A stretch of DNA of 64,000 nucleotides from Arcticimaribacter sp002477625 (GCA_943846665.1 OX044358.1:1488001-1552000), one strand, 5' to 3'; positions 7,575 through 17,082 are shown, counted from the stretch's first letter. Notes: a model not told the origin generated them from the letters alone. Numbers and translations: made by a program.

Positions 7575-8844
7575 TTTAAAAATAATATTTGACCGCGATA
7601 CCTGGCAAGAAATTTTTGGTTCTATCCGGAAAAACAAAGTCCGAACCATCATTACAGTGATTGGTGTTTTATGGGGTATTTTTATTTACATTGCTTTGTC
7701 TGGAGCCGCCAAAGGCTTAGACAATGGCTTTGAACGCCAATTTGAAAACGTTGCAATGAACTCCATGTTTGTTTGGGCGCAGAGAACGAGTATTCCTTAC
7801 GAAGGTTTTAAGACGGGTAGAAACCCACAACTTAAAATCCAAGATGTGCAAGCCCTTCGAAATAATATTCCAGCAATTCAATTCATAGCTCCTCGGAATG
7901 CAAAAGGAGTTTTTGACGGCAGCGGAGGTTCTCAAATAGTACGAGGGTCTAAGTCAGGAACCTACAGTATTTATGGGGATTTCCCTGAATACACTAAGAT
8001 TGCCACTAAGAAAATTTATGATGGAGGACGATTTGTAAATCAGGCTGATATCGATGAAGAACGAAAAGTGTGTGTAATCGGAGAACGTACTCAAAAGGAA
8101 CTGTTTGATGAAGGCGAACAACCCGTTGGTCAATACATTCGCGTTGATGATATTTATTTTCAAGTCATCGGTGTTCACAAGTATATACAGGGTGGTGGTT
8201 TTGAAAGTGACGGAGACGTATTCATCCCTTTTTCGACCTACAAAAAATTATACAATACAGGCGATAATGTTGACTGGTTTACAATTGCTGCCTTTGACGA
8301 TGCTGACGTATTAGCAGTAGAGGAACAGGTAAAACAAACCCTTAAACGGATACACCGTGTATCACCAAAAGACGAACGCGCCTTTGGTTCCTTTAATCTC
8401 GGGGAGTTATTTGGAAGGATTATGGGCTTTTCACAGGGGATGACTTTTTTATCGCTTATAGTAGGAATCGCTACCATCATAGCCGGAGTTATTGGAATTG
8501 GAAACATCTTACTGATATCGGTAAAAGAACGAACCAAAGAGTTGGGTATTCGCCGCGCATTGGGAGCAACACCATCTGAGGTTCGGATTCAAATTATTTT
8601 AGAATCTGTGTTCCTTACGTTTGTTGCAGGAGCTTTCGGAATTATCCTTGGAGCTTTTGTCTTATCAGGAATTGATGCGGCAACTGCAAACATGACCGAT
8701 TTCCCTTATACCAACCCCACAGTCCCGATATCATTTGTTCTAGGAGCCTTGGCAATCATGGTTACCCTCGGAACGTTAATCGGATTGATCCCAGCACAAC
8801 GTGCCGTTAGTATAAAACCTATCGACGCCCTTAGAGAAGAATAA
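7567..8844 (+). CDS. MacB-like ABC transporter permease 2
   Basis: Second MacB-type permease, 425 residues, with the same arrangement as permease 1: N-terminal helix, periplasmic domain, three C-terminal helices, the VKERTKELGIRRALGATP motif and a terminal IKPIDALREE. The opening DRDTWQEIFGSIRKNKVRT closely echoes the start of permease 1, which shows a tandem duplication. I choose ATG 7567, which overlaps the upstream stop; an in-frame TTG at 7555 is less likely. Together with the ATPase, the adaptor and the TolC-like channel it should form an efflux or lipoprotein/peptide export machine. The substrate cannot be deduced. Confidence 0.9.
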   Translation: MNSLKIIFDRDTWQEIFGSIRKNKVRTIITVIGVLWGIFIYIALSGAAKGLDNGFERQFENVAMNSMFVWAQRTSIPYEGFKTGRNPQLKIQDVQALRNNIPAIQFIAPRNAKGVFDGSGGSQIVRGSKSGTYSIYGDFPEYTKIATKKIYDGGRFVNQADIDEERKVCVIGERTQKELFDEGEQPVGQYIRVDDIYFQVIGVHKYIQGGGFESDGDVFIPFSTYKKLYNTGDNVDWFTIAAFDDADVLAVEEQVKQTLKRIHRVSPKDERAFGSFNLGELFGRIMGFSQGMTFLSLIVGIATIIAGVIGIGNILLISVKERTKELGIRRALGATPSEVRIQIILESVFLTFVAGAFGIILGAFVLSGIDAATANMTDFPYTNPTVPISFVLGALAIMVTLGTLIGLIPAQRAVSIKPIDALREE

Positions 8845-8877
8845 TAACACCTAGATATAAATAATAAACCATTTCCC

Positions 8878-10011
8878 ATGAAAAAAGTATTTAAATATAT
8901 AATCATAGCTGCCATTTTGTTTGGAGTTCTTTATGCCACTGTTTTCTTTATTAAATCGAATAGTAAGCCTGCGGTTCAGTACGATACGGAGACTGCACTA
9001 ATAACATCTATTGAGATGAAATCAGTTGCTACCGGAAAAGTAATCCCTGAAGATGAAGTTGAGATTAAACCTCAAATTTCGGGTATCATCCAAACGCTTT
9101 ATGTTGAAGAAGGTGACAATGTAAAAACGGGTGACCTACTCGCTAAAGTTAAGGTTGTTCCTAACGAACAATCACTGAATAGTGCAAAAGGTCGTTTGGC
9201 AAATACCAAAATCCTAATGGAGAATGCTAAGATCGAATTCAATAGAAACAAAGGTCTTTTTGAAAAAGAAATCATTTCTCAACAAGATTTTCAAAATGCA
9301 GAATTGAACTACAGTAGAGCAAAACAAGATGTTGCAAACGCTGATAGCGATTTACAGATCATCAAACTAGGTTCTGCAGGAGGCTCAGCAACAGCAAACA
9401 CCAATATTCGTGCTACTGTTTCTGGGACGGTTCTTGAAATGCCTATTAAAGAAGGAGATCAAGTAGTGGAGAGTAATACGTTTAACAACGGAACTACAAT
9501 TGCTATCATAGCAGACTTGAGTAAAATGATTTTTGAAGGGAAAGTTGATGAAGCTGAAGTTGGAAAGTTGAAAATCGGAATGCCCCTTTCAGTTAATTTA
9601 GGAGCTATTCAAGACAAAGAATTTGAAGCTAAATTGAAGTTCATCGCCCCTAAAGGAAACGAAGAACAAGGAGCTGTTCAGTTTAAAATTGAAGGAGATG
9701 TATACTTAGACGATGACTTTTTTGTCCGCGCGGGTTACAGCGCCAATGCTTCTTTGGTTTTGGAACGTAAAGACAGTATTCTTGCAATTTCAGAAGCCTT
9801 ATTGCAGTTTGACAAAAAAACCGAAGAGCCTTATGTTGAAGTTCTAATTAAAGATCAAGAATTTGAACGTAAGGACATTAAAACGGGAATTTCTGACGGA
9901 ATTAACGTAGAGGTTCTTTCGGGTATAACCCTTGAAGATAAGATCAAAGTTTGGAACAAAACGGAAGAAGAAAAAAAGGAAGATGAAGATGAATCATCTG
10001 AAGATAACTAA
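8878..10011 (+). CDS. MacA-like periplasmic adaptor (HlyD/RND membrane-fusion family)
   Basis: A 377-residue membrane-fusion protein with an N-terminal anchor (about 6-24). A biotinyl-lipoyl-like half motif (EIKPQISGIIQTLYVEEGD) is followed by a helical hairpin (about 95-155), the second lipoyl half (ATVSGTVLEMPIKEGDQV), a beta-barrel and a membrane-proximal domain. The C-terminal tail is very acidic and lysine-rich. It links the MacB-like permeases to the TolC-family channel encoded next. The gap to the permease is 33 bp. The family and complex membership are clear, the cargo is not. Confidence 0.9.
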   Translation: MKKVFKYIIIAAILFGVLYATVFFIKSNSKPAVQYDTETALITSIEMKSVATGKVIPEDEVEIKPQISGIIQTLYVEEGDNVKTGDLLAKVKVVPNEQSLNSAKGRLANTKILMENAKIEFNRNKGLFEKEIISQQDFQNAELNYSRAKQDVANADSDLQIIKLGSAGGSATANTNIRATVSGTVLEMPIKEGDQVVESNTFNNGTTIAIIADLSKMIFEGKVDEAEVGKLKIGMPLSVNLGAIQDKEFEAKLKFIAPKGNEEQGAVQFKIEGDVYLDDDFFVRAGYSANASLVLERKDSILAISEALLQFDKKTEEPYVEVLIKDQEFERKDIKTGISDGINVEVLSGITLEDKIKVWNKTEEEKKEDEDESSEDN

Positions 10012-10030
10012 GCATAATTCCTACTTTATT

Positions 10031-11455
10031 ATGAGATATATGACATTAAAATACATAACAGTAGTAGCTGTTCTTTGTTCTTCACTCTATGCGAAGGGAC
10101 AAACACTCACCCTACAAGACTGTGTGGAATTAGCCCTTGAAAAAAACATTTCAATTAAACAATCTGAGTTGGATGTTGCTAATGCAGAGATTGATAAGAA
10201 AAGTGCTTTTGGTAATTTTCTCCCAAACATCAATGCTCAAACAAGCCATTCTTGGAACATTGGATTAAACCAGAACATTACTACCGGTCTTTTAGAAGAT
10301 GTAACGACTCAGTTTTCCTCTATTGGAGTCAATATGGGTGTTGACATATACAACGGTTTACAGAATGTTAAACGTTTACACCGAGCGAATCTTGCTATTA
10401 TTGCGCAGCAATATAATTTAGCGGATATAGCACAAAACACCTCGATTTTAGTTGCTAATTCTTACTTACAAGTAATGTTCAATAGAGAGCAGCTTATGGT
10501 GCAAAAAAGCCAGCTTGCAGTTTCAATTGAAGAATTGAAAAGAACCAAAACCTTGATTGAAGCAGGTGTTTTGACTATTAGAGATGTTTATGAATTAGAG
10601 GCTACCATTGCTTCTCAAGAACAAGCGGTAATTCAGGCAGAAAATAGTCTGCGTTTAACAAAGATCAATTTAGCACAATTGCTCTTGATTACCGATTACG
10701 AAAACTTCGATATAGCCGTTGAAACTTTTGATGTCCCTTTTCCTCAAATTCTAGAAAAAACGCCTAAAGCGATCTATGAGGAAGCATTGACTCACAGAAA
10801 CGATATAAAATTATCCGTCACCAATTTGGAGATATCGAAAGCTGATATTGAAATTGCTAAAACAGGACTTCAACCCTCGCTCTCTGCATTTTATAGTTAC
10901 AGTACAAGATTGTCGTATAGCGACCGATTAACTGGGACAGGAGTGTTTGATGATGTACCTATTGGAACTGTTGCTACTACAGGACAAGAAGTTATTCGTT
11001 CGATTGAACAAACCAGAGTTATAGGGCCTCAAGCCTTGAGCACTCAATTCAGAATGAACGATGGTCATAATTTTGGAGTCCAATTGAGTATTCCAATTTT
11101 GAATGGATTCGCTGCAAAAAACAATGTTAAGCGCAGCAAAGTAAACTTGATGCGTTCCGAAAATCAATTCGAACAACAAAAGCTCAATTTAGAAACTACC
11201 GTAAACCAAGCTTATAATGATGCTAAGGGAGCATATAATTTTTATAAAGCTGCTCAAAAAACGGTTATTGCTCGAAACGACGCCTACGACGATGCAATCA
11301 AACGATTTGATGCTGGGGTCATGAACTCGTTCGAATTCACTCAAATCAAACAACGTTATGAAACATCTGTTTCGGATGAATTACGCGCCAAGTATGATTA
11401 TATATTTAAACTTAAAGTGCTCGAGTTTTATTTTGGACTAAAACTTGAAATTTAG
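10031..11455 (+). CDS. TolC-family outer-membrane efflux protein
   Basis: A 474-residue channel protein: a signal peptide ending near YAKGQ, then two outer-membrane efflux protein repeats of long alternating helices, beginning LTLQDCVELALEKN. The second repeat starts near the THRNDIKLSV stretch. Family length is normal. I start at ATG 10031, since the frame stays open into the upstream adaptor gene but that longer form would bury the signal peptide. A second ATG at 10040 is also possible. It is the last gene of the five-gene export operon that begins at 5651 and forms the outer-membrane duct of the MacAB-type pump. Confidence 0.9.
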   Translation: MRYMTLKYITVVAVLCSSLYAKGQTLTLQDCVELALEKNISIKQSELDVANAEIDKKSAFGNFLPNINAQTSHSWNIGLNQNITTGLLEDVTTQFSSIGVNMGVDIYNGLQNVKRLHRANLAIIAQQYNLADIAQNTSILVANSYLQVMFNREQLMVQKSQLAVSIEELKRTKTLIEAGVLTIRDVYELEATIASQEQAVIQAENSLRLTKINLAQLLLITDYENFDIAVETFDVPFPQILEKTPKAIYEEALTHRNDIKLSVTNLEISKADIEIAKTGLQPSLSAFYSYSTRLSYSDRLTGTGVFDDVPIGTVATTGQEVIRSIEQTRVIGPQALSTQFRMNDGHNFGVQLSIPILNGFAAKNNVKRSKVNLMRSENQFEQQKLNLETTVNQAYNDAKGAYNFYKAAQKTVIARNDAYDDAIKRFDAGVMNSFEFTQIKQRYETSVSDELRAKYDYIFKLKVLEFYFGLKLEI

Positions 11456-11469
11456 AAGCCAGTTCTTCT

Positions 11470-11477
11470 TAATTTTG
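11470..11477 (+). promoter_or_regulatory. TAnnTTTG -7 box before tsaB
   Basis: TAATTTTG fits the Bacteroidota -7 box and ends 4 nt before the tsaB ATG, implying an almost leaderless transcript. It lies in the short gap after the TolC-like gene. Confidence 0.4.
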
Positions 11478-11481
11478 TGGC

Positions 11482-12159
11482 ATGTCTTATTTGTTACATC
11501 TTGAAACCGCTACAACGAATTGTTCAGTAGCACTATCACAAAACGGAAATCTGCTGCATTGTATTGAAAATAATGAAGCAGATTTTCGTCATAGTGACCA
11601 CCTCCATTTATTTATCGAACAACTTTTGAATAAGGCTCAAATTGAAGCCAAGCAATTGTCTGCTGTTGCTGTTAGTATGGGCCCAGGTTCCTACACAGGT
11701 TTGCGAATTGGCATTTCTTCTGCGAAAGGCTTGTGCTATGCCAATGACCTCCCTTTAATTGCTGTAAACAGTTTAGAAGTTCTCGCAGCGGCCTATAGCG
11801 CTCAAGACGACGACATTCTGATTCCAATGTTTGATGCCCGAAGAATGGAAGTTTACGCACTTGTATTAAATGCTCAAAAAGAAGTCCTTCAAGCAACTGA
11901 GGCGGTAATCGTAACCCCAGATTCTTTTCAAGAATTTCAGAGCCAAGGGCGTTTGGTTTTTTTCGGAAATGGAGCTACAAAGTGCAAGGATGTGATTCCT
12001 CTTACAAACTCACTTTTTGTTGAGGAACTTCAATTCCCTTCGGCCCGCAATATGGTGGCACTTGCAACTGCAAAATTTGAAGCCAACAACACCGAAGATG
12101 TTGCCTATTTTGAACCTTTTTATCTCAAAGACTTTCACACGAATACGCCTAAGCGTTAG
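11482..12159 (+). CDS. tsaB: tRNA threonylcarbamoyladenosine biosynthesis protein TsaB
   Basis: TsaB (YeaZ) partners TsaD in making the t6A37 modification of ANN-decoding tRNAs in the cytoplasm. The 225 residues open with LHLETATTNCSVAL, and the conserved VSMGPGSYTGLRIGISSAKGL region lies at about 64-84. MFDARRMEVYALV follows at mid-length, as in other TsaB proteins. The gene is probably transcribed from its own promoter box. Its last 11 bp overlap the end of the convergent DUF255 gene, so the two transcripts share antisense 3' ends. Confidence 0.92.
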   Translation: MSYLLHLETATTNCSVALSQNGNLLHCIENNEADFRHSDHLHLFIEQLLNKAQIEAKQLSAVAVSMGPGSYTGLRIGISSAKGLCYANDLPLIAVNSLEVLAAAYSAQDDDILIPMFDARRMEVYALVLNAQKEVLQATEAVIVTPDSFQEFQSQGRLVFFGNGATKCKDVIPLTNSLFVEELQFPSARNMVALATAKFEANNTEDVAYFEPFYLKDFHTNTPKR

Positions 12160-14185
12160 CGATTTCTTGTAACCTCCTTTGCACCTCATCTTGAGATTCT
12201 AGAGGAATACCGCATTGATTGTTTCTGCACAAATAATATTTTGTTTTACCCTCAGAAACTCTGTTTCGAAATAAGGGTAGAGTAGAGGTTTCTGCTGCTG
12301 CCCAACTACAATTAACGGTAAAAGATTGTTGTAATTTTTTAATATCATTTTTAGCATTGGGCCCTACAGCCACTACTTCGTAACCTGGTTTTAGAAGCCT
12401 TAGTCCAACCGCAAGCCAATAGCTATAACTTCTTGGATAGGATATTATTTCCGATTTACATGCCAATACCATGGCTTCCGCTTGTAACTTCAATTCCGGC
12501 CTAACCAAGTGATTGGAAAGACGAATCAAATTTTCTGCCATAACAGCATTCGAAGAAGGAATTACATTATCAGTTTTTTCTTTGGTGCGAACAACCAACT
12601 CAGAACTTGAACTAAAATAAAAGAGGGGTCCGTTTTTATCTTTAAATAAGTGTTGGCAAACGTTCATTATTTTTTCTGCTTGAAGAATATAGTGCTCATC
12701 AAAAACAGTTTCATAAGCATCGATATACAACTTTATAACGGCTGCATAATCTTCTAAAAAAGCATCTATTTTGTTGACTCCTTTTTTTGAAATCCGCTTC
12801 AATTCCCCTTCTTCGTCAACAAAATTCGCTTCAATAAAAGCAAGGTTTTTTAGTGCAAGATCCTTGTAAGCAGAATCTCCAAAACTACGATAAGCATCTA
12901 AAAAACCGGAACTAAGAATGGCATTCCAAGAACAAATGATTTTATCATCTAATCGAGGACGTGCGCGCTTATTTCGTTCTTTTAAAAGCGTTGCATTCCA
13001 GCGAATCACCTTTACTTTTAGCTCAGAAAGTTCCAGCCCGTGCAGTTTGGCATAAACCTCATCGGTTTGCATTCTTCTCAACACATAGTTGCCCTCTTCC
13101 CAATATCCATAATCATTGATAGCGTAATAGGCGGCTACTTGAAGATATTCTTTTGGGAATAGTTCTTGAATTTCATTTTTTGTCCAAACATAAAAAGCAC
13201 CCTCAACTAGTTTTTGATTTACGTTCAGGCTATCTGCATCAAGTGCCGCATAAAAACCGCCCTCGGGAGCATACAACTCCTTTTTTAGAAAAGAAATGGT
13301 TTTGTCTATAGTTTCTTGATAGAGCGCTTTTGGTTCTTCTCGATGGGCTTGGGCATATAAAGAAATCAATTGTCCGTTGTCGTAACCCATTTTTTCGAAA
13401 TGTGGAATATGCCATTCGGCATCGACTGCATAACGTGAAAAGCCTCCATGTACCGCATCGAAAATACCGCCAAGTGACATTTGTTCTAGCGAAAAATGAA
13501 AATGATCTCGTGCATCTTTATTGGAACAGAGAATACCTCCTTGTTGAAAGAAACGAAGTAAGGTTGGCATCATGAATTTGGGAGCCCCGATAAGCCCACC
13601 ATTTTGAGCGTCTTTTTTAGAAACCAACTGATCTAAGCCAGCAGTAATTTCTTCTATATTCAACCCTTCTTTCAAGGGTTCATCAACCTCAAAATGGGCC
13701 AATCCCTTTTTTAAATTGTCAGCGTATTGAATAAGTTCTTCGGGTTTTTCTCTAGCAAGTGTACTGATCTGTGTTAGGACTTGCATCCACCGCTCTTTTG
13801 GGAAATAAGTTCCTCCCCAAATGGGTCTTCCGTCGGGAAGGGCAATCATATTGAGTGGCCATCCTCCTTGACCGCTGATCAATTGTAAGGCATTCATATA
13901 GACCTGATCCACGTCTGGACGTTCTTCGCGATCTACTTTAATGTTAATGTAATTCGCATTCATCAAGGCGGCTACTTCTTCGTCTTCAAAGCATTCATGC
14001 TCCATGACGTGGCACCAATGGCAAGATGCGTATCCGATACTGATTAAAAGCAGTTTGCCTTCATCCTGTGCTTGCTCTAAGTTAGACTGTGTCCACGGAA
14101 ACCAATTTACAGGATTGTGTGCATGTTGAAGAAGATAAGCGCTTAGCTCATCGATTAGCGCATTGGTATGTTGTTTCGCTTCCAA
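12149..14185 (-). CDS. DUF255/YyaL-type thioredoxin-domain protein
   Basis: A 678-residue protein of the YyaL/spermatogenesis-associated-protein-20 family. An N-terminal thioredoxin-like domain carries CHWCHVM (C55, C58). A long alpha/alpha-barrel domain resembling six-hairpin glycosidases follows, with motifs such as GQGGWPLN, GGTYFP and GGFYAALDADS. Family members are widespread, but I know of no well-established activity in bacteria. The only fitting initiation codon is TTG (14183-14185), 5 bp after the NifU-like gene on the same strand; an ATG in another frame overlaps the NifU stop. It probably forms an operon with that gene. Confidence 0.87.
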   Translation of the reverse strand: MEAKQHTNALIDELSAYLLQHAHNPVNWFPWTQSNLEQAQDEGKLLLISIGYASCHWCHVMEHECFEDEEVAALMNANYINIKVDREERPDVDQVYMNALQLISGQGGWPLNMIALPDGRPIWGGTYFPKERWMQVLTQISTLAREKPEELIQYADNLKKGLAHFEVDEPLKEGLNIEEITAGLDQLVSKKDAQNGGLIGAPKFMMPTLLRFFQQGGILCSNKDARDHFHFSLEQMSLGGIFDAVHGGFSRYAVDAEWHIPHFEKMGYDNGQLISLYAQAHREEPKALYQETIDKTISFLKKELYAPEGGFYAALDADSLNVNQKLVEGAFYVWTKNEIQELFPKEYLQVAAYYAINDYGYWEEGNYVLRRMQTDEVYAKLHGLELSELKVKVIRWNATLLKERNKRARPRLDDKIICSWNAILSSGFLDAYRSFGDSAYKDLALKNLAFIEANFVDEEGELKRISKKGVNKIDAFLEDYAAVIKLYIDAYETVFDEHYILQAEKIMNVCQHLFKDKNGPLFYFSSSSELVVRTKEKTDNVIPSSNAVMAENLIRLSNHLVRPELKLQAEAMVLACKSEIISYPRSYSYWLAVGLRLLKPGYEVVAVGPNAKNDIKKLQQSFTVNCSWAAAETSTLPLFRNRVSEGKTKYYLCRNNQCGIPLESQDEVQRRLQEIANA

Positions 14186-14190
14186 AGGAA

Positions 14191-15084
14191 TTATCCATTG
14201 ATAGCGTTGACCGTAGATACTTTTCCGGGAAGCATTTCTTTCAGCATGTTCTCAATTCCACTTTTTAAAGTAAAACTAGAGGAAGGGCAGCCACTACACG
14301 CTCCTTGAAGGATGACATGTACACTTTTGTCTTCTGTATTATAGGAATCGAAAAGGATATTACCTCCATCTGCAGCAACTGCTGGTTTGATGTATTCTTC
14401 GATGATGCCAACAATTTGTTGAGAAATATCATCCAAGGGAGCTGCAGCTTCTTGAGGGTTTTCAGCTTTTACTTCTTCTATAACCGCTGTTCTTATTTCA
14501 TTACCTTCTTCGAGGTAGGAACGAAGGAATTCGCGAATTTCAAGGACAATTTCATCCCATTCTGCGACATCAAATTTGGTGATAGAAATATAATTGGTGT
14601 CCATAAACACTTCTTTTACAAAAGGAAAATGGAAAAGTTTTTGAGCTAAAGGCGCATGGGTAGTCTCGTCTATGGTTTTGTATTCAAAAATTTGCTCTAC
14701 TAGTTTTTTGTTTGCAACAAACTTCATTACTCCCGGGTTTGGAGTGCTCTCTGCATAAATTGTAATCGGTACTTTCTTTAGTGGTTGCGTTTCATTCAAA
14801 ACTACGCCGCCTTTATTCAGATAGTTTTCTATTTCTAGCGACACATCTTCCAAAACATCCTTCCACTCCAAAATATTGAAACGCTCAATTTCTAAAGCTT
14901 CTTTTTTAAGAACAACTGACTTTACAAAAGGAAGGTAGAACATTTGTTGTACCAAAGGTGCATCTTTAGCCTCATCTATATTATTGTATTTAGACGCCTG
15001 AACGAGCTCTAGTGCTGGTGAAAGTTCAAATCGAGCAACAGTTTGGTCTTGGGTTTGTGAAGGCGTTACGGTATATGTGGTCAT
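14191..15084 (-). CDS. NifU-like Fe-S scaffold/carrier with two Nfu N-domains
   Basis: A 297-residue Nfu-type protein of iron-sulfur cluster delivery. The C-terminal NifU domain has GACSGCPSSS with C263 and C266, the residues that bridge a [4Fe-4S] cluster in a dimer. Before it lie two Nfu_N domains in tandem: the first at about 5-90 (FYLPFVKSVVLKKEAL) and the second at about 105-190 (STPNPGVMKFVANKKL, then LFHFPFVKEVFMD). Only the second keeps the standard STPNP opening. I start at ATG 15084 because a -7 box lies just upstream; an earlier in-frame start at 15108 would overlap that box. Confidence 0.88.
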   Translation of the reverse strand: MTTYTVTPSQTQDQTVARFELSPALELVQASKYNNIDEAKDAPLVQQMFYLPFVKSVVLKKEALEIERFNILEWKDVLEDVSLEIENYLNKGGVVLNETQPLKKVPITIYAESTPNPGVMKFVANKKLVEQIFEYKTIDETTHAPLAQKLFHFPFVKEVFMDTNYISITKFDVAEWDEIVLEIREFLRSYLEEGNEIRTAVIEEVKAENPQEAAAPLDDISQQIVGIIEEYIKPAVAADGGNILFDSYNTEDKSVHVILQGACSGCPSSSFTLKSGIENMLKEMLPGKVSTVNAING

Positions 15085-15097
15085 TGCAAATTTTTTA

Positions 15098-15105
15098 CAA
15101 AAATA
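15098..15105 (-). promoter_or_regulatory. TAnnTTTG -7 box before the NifU-like gene
   Basis: On the minus strand TATTTTTG lies 13 nt before the ATG at 15084. It supports that start over the longer reading frame. Confidence 0.4.
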
Positions 15106-15182
15106 CACAAAACTACAATCTCTAGAGACGTTTTAGTGGGTTTCATTTTTATGAAAGTAGTATCTTCGGTTAAAAGAAAATC

Positions 15183-15704
15183 ATGCTCATCAAAACTGTC
15201 CGCGGTTTTACTCCCCAGTGGGGATCTGACTGCTTTGTTGCTGAAAATGCAACCCTCATAGGAGATTTAATCATGGGAGATCAATGCTCGGTCTGGTATC
15301 AGGCTGTCATTCGAGGCGATGTAAACGCTATTCGAGTTGGAAATCGAGTTAATATTCAAGATGGAGCCGTGATACATGCAACCTATGAAAAGGCAGCTAC
15401 TACGATCGGTGACGATGTTTCAATTGGACACAATGCCATTGTTCACGGATGTATACTTAAAGACAAAGTGTTGGTTGGTATGGGAAGCATCATCATGGAC
15501 AATTGTATTGTCGAATCCAATAGCATCATTGCCGCGGGGAGTGTTGTTACTCAAAACACCCATATTCCTGAAGGGACAATTTATGCTGGAATTCCTGCTC
15601 GAAAGATTAAAGACATAGATCCTGAGCTACAAAAAGGAGAAATTGAGCGTATCGCCAAAAATTATTTGATGTATTCCAGTTGGTTTAAGCCGGATCAGAA
15701 GTAA
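15183..15704 (+). CDS. Gamma carbonic anhydrase family protein
   Basis: A 173-residue left-handed beta-helix protein of the YrdA/PaaY/gamma-carbonic-anhydrase group. The hexapeptide repeats are clear from about residue 18 to 140. The zinc-ligand histidines are probably in VIHATY and in SIGHNAIVHGC (two). It may hydrate CO2 or be a trimeric transferase-like protein; many members have no proven activity. The gene stands alone on this strand, diverging from the NifU-like gene. It ends with a 20-bp tail-to-tail overlap with murI. Confidence 0.87.
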   Translation: MLIKTVRGFTPQWGSDCFVAENATLIGDLIMGDQCSVWYQAVIRGDVNAIRVGNRVNIQDGAVIHATYEKAATTIGDDVSIGHNAIVHGCILKDKVLVGMGSIIMDNCIVESNSIIAAGSVVTQNTHIPEGTIYAGIPARKIKDIDPELQKGEIERIAKNYLMYSSWFKPDQK

Positions 15705-16482
15705 GCGAGCGTACTTCTGCTTCTTTTGGAATAAAACCTAGTAAGCTTGAGTTTTTAGTAGAACTGAAATACTGAATACTTCCAGTTTCTTGGGTTTGGC
15801 ACAGCAGCTGATTTTCTTTTAAGATTCTATGGGTTTGTTTGGCAACTGCCTCAGCACTATCAATAATCTGAATATTATTTGGAAGGATCTTTTTGAGTAA
15901 AGGCAACAAGAATGGGTAATGTGTGCAACCCAAAACAAGGGCATCTATATTTTGCTCAAGCATCGGTTTTATATAAGAACCTACAAGCGTTGCAAGTTTT
16001 GGATCATCTAATGGACCAGTTTCAATAGCTTCTACCAAACCGTTGCCCACTTGCTCAACCACAAGAACATCTTGGGTGTAGGCAGTACTTGTCTGAGTGA
16101 ATAATGCACTGCTGAGTGTGCCTTGGGTTGCTAAGACGCCAACAACTTTAGTTTTACTGTTCAATGCTGCGGGCTTGATGGCCGGCTCAATCCCAATGAA
16201 CGGAATGGAGAAGGTAGCTCTTAAGGTATCGATCGCATTTGTTGTCGCCGTATTACAGGCCACGACTATTACTTTACAACCTTTATCGATCAAAGCTTGA
16301 ACAATAATATTACAGCGCTCTAAAATTTCTTCTCTGCTTTTTAGACCATAAGGGGCATGTGCATCATCCGAAACATAAAGAAATTTCTCCTTAGGTAAGA
16401 GTAGTTGTAGTGCAGGTAAAAGGGTTAAACCACCAATACCAGAGTCGAATACGCCAATAAAAGAATTTCTATTTGTTTCCAT
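15685..16482 (-). CDS. murI: Glutamate racemase
   Basis: Cytoplasmic enzyme that makes D-glutamate for peptidoglycan. The 265 residues contain the GVFDSGIGGLTL opening (D13, S14), the first catalytic cysteine in VACNTAT (C76) and the second in LGCTHYPFL (C186, with H188). The length is normal. It lies downstream of the bamA-skp-skp genes on the same strand, but a strong terminator stands directly before its ATG, so it must have its own promoter or depend on readthrough. It converges on the gamma carbonic anhydrase gene with a 20-bp overlap. Confidence 0.95.
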   Translation of the reverse strand: METNRNSFIGVFDSGIGGLTLLPALQLLLPKEKFLYVSDDAHAPYGLKSREEILERCNIIVQALIDKGCKVIVVACNTATTNAIDTLRATFSIPFIGIEPAIKPAALNSKTKVVGVLATQGTLSSALFTQTSTAYTQDVLVVEQVGNGLVEAIETGPLDDPKLATLVGSYIKPMLEQNIDALVLGCTHYPFLLPLLKKILPNNIQIIDSAEAVAKQTHRILKENQLLCQTQETGSIQYFSSTKNSSLLGFIPKEAEVRSLTSDPA

Positions 16483-16484
16483 GT

Positions 16485-16520
16485 TAAAAAAAAACTGCCT
16501 TATAGCAATATAAGGCAGTT
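16485..16520 (-). terminator. Intrinsic terminator after the second skp gene
   Basis: The inverted repeat AACTGCCTTAT / ATAAGGCAGTT (11 bp, 6-nt loop) ends, in the minus-strand direction, in about nine T. It closes the uppS-bamA-skp-skp transcript only a few bases before the murI start codon. Confidence 0.9.
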
Positions 16521-16546
16521 TAGATTGGTATTGTTAGGAAGTTATT

Positions 16547-17056
16547 CTAAAATCCTAAGTCAGCTTTAACATCAGCCATTAAGTCTTTTCCTTTAGCCAT
16601 AATTACGCTTCCACCTGCACTTGCATCAAGAACGTAGTCATAACCTTGAGCCAGTGCGATTTTCTCAATTGCTGCTCTTGCTTTTTCGTATAAAGGACGC
16701 ATCATTTCACCTTGTTTTTTCTGCAAATCTTGTGCAGCAGTTTCACGATACTTTTGAATATTTTGTTGCATGCTCTCTAACTCTGTTTGACGTGCTTGGT
16801 TGGTTACGTCAGTTTGGTTAGCGGCATCTGCAGAATACGATTGAGCTTTAGTAGTAAACTCTTTGTATGTGTTTTCAATTTCTTTAGTGTATGTTTCTTC
16901 AACAGCCTGAAGTTGCTTTTGTGCAGCGATAACCTCTGGCATTTCACTAATTAGTTTTTGGGTGTCAATGTGTGCAATCTTAGACTGTGCAAAAGTAGCA
17001 GTCAATGGTAATGCAAACATTAAGGTAGCTAGTAAAAGTGATTTTAAATTCTTCAT
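16547..17056 (-). CDS. OmpH/Skp-family periplasmic chaperone (paralogue 2)
   Basis: A 169-residue protein with a signal peptide ending near TFAQ, a short beta strand (SKIAHIDTQKLISEMPEV), long coiled-coil tentacles rich in Q, E and K (about 45-130), and a closing AAIEKIALAQGYDYVLDAS segment. These are the marks of Skp, the trimeric chaperone that carries unfolded outer-membrane proteins to BamA. It is the last of two paralogous genes downstream of bamA, ahead of a strong terminator. Confidence 0.92.
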   Translation of the reverse strand: MKNLKSLLLATLMFALPLTATFAQSKIAHIDTQKLISEMPEVIAAQKQLQAVEETYTKEIENTYKEFTTKAQSYSADAANQTDVTNQARQTELESMQQNIQKYRETAAQDLQKKQGEMMRPLYEKARAAIEKIALAQGYDYVLDASAGGSVIMAKGKDLMADVKADLGF

Positions 17057-17082
17057 TGTTTTAAATTTAATTGAGAATATTT

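Noticed and set aside
7068..7652. Minus-strand frames inside the MacB-like permeases
   Set aside because: Antisense frames of conserved coding sequence with no start context or family similarity.
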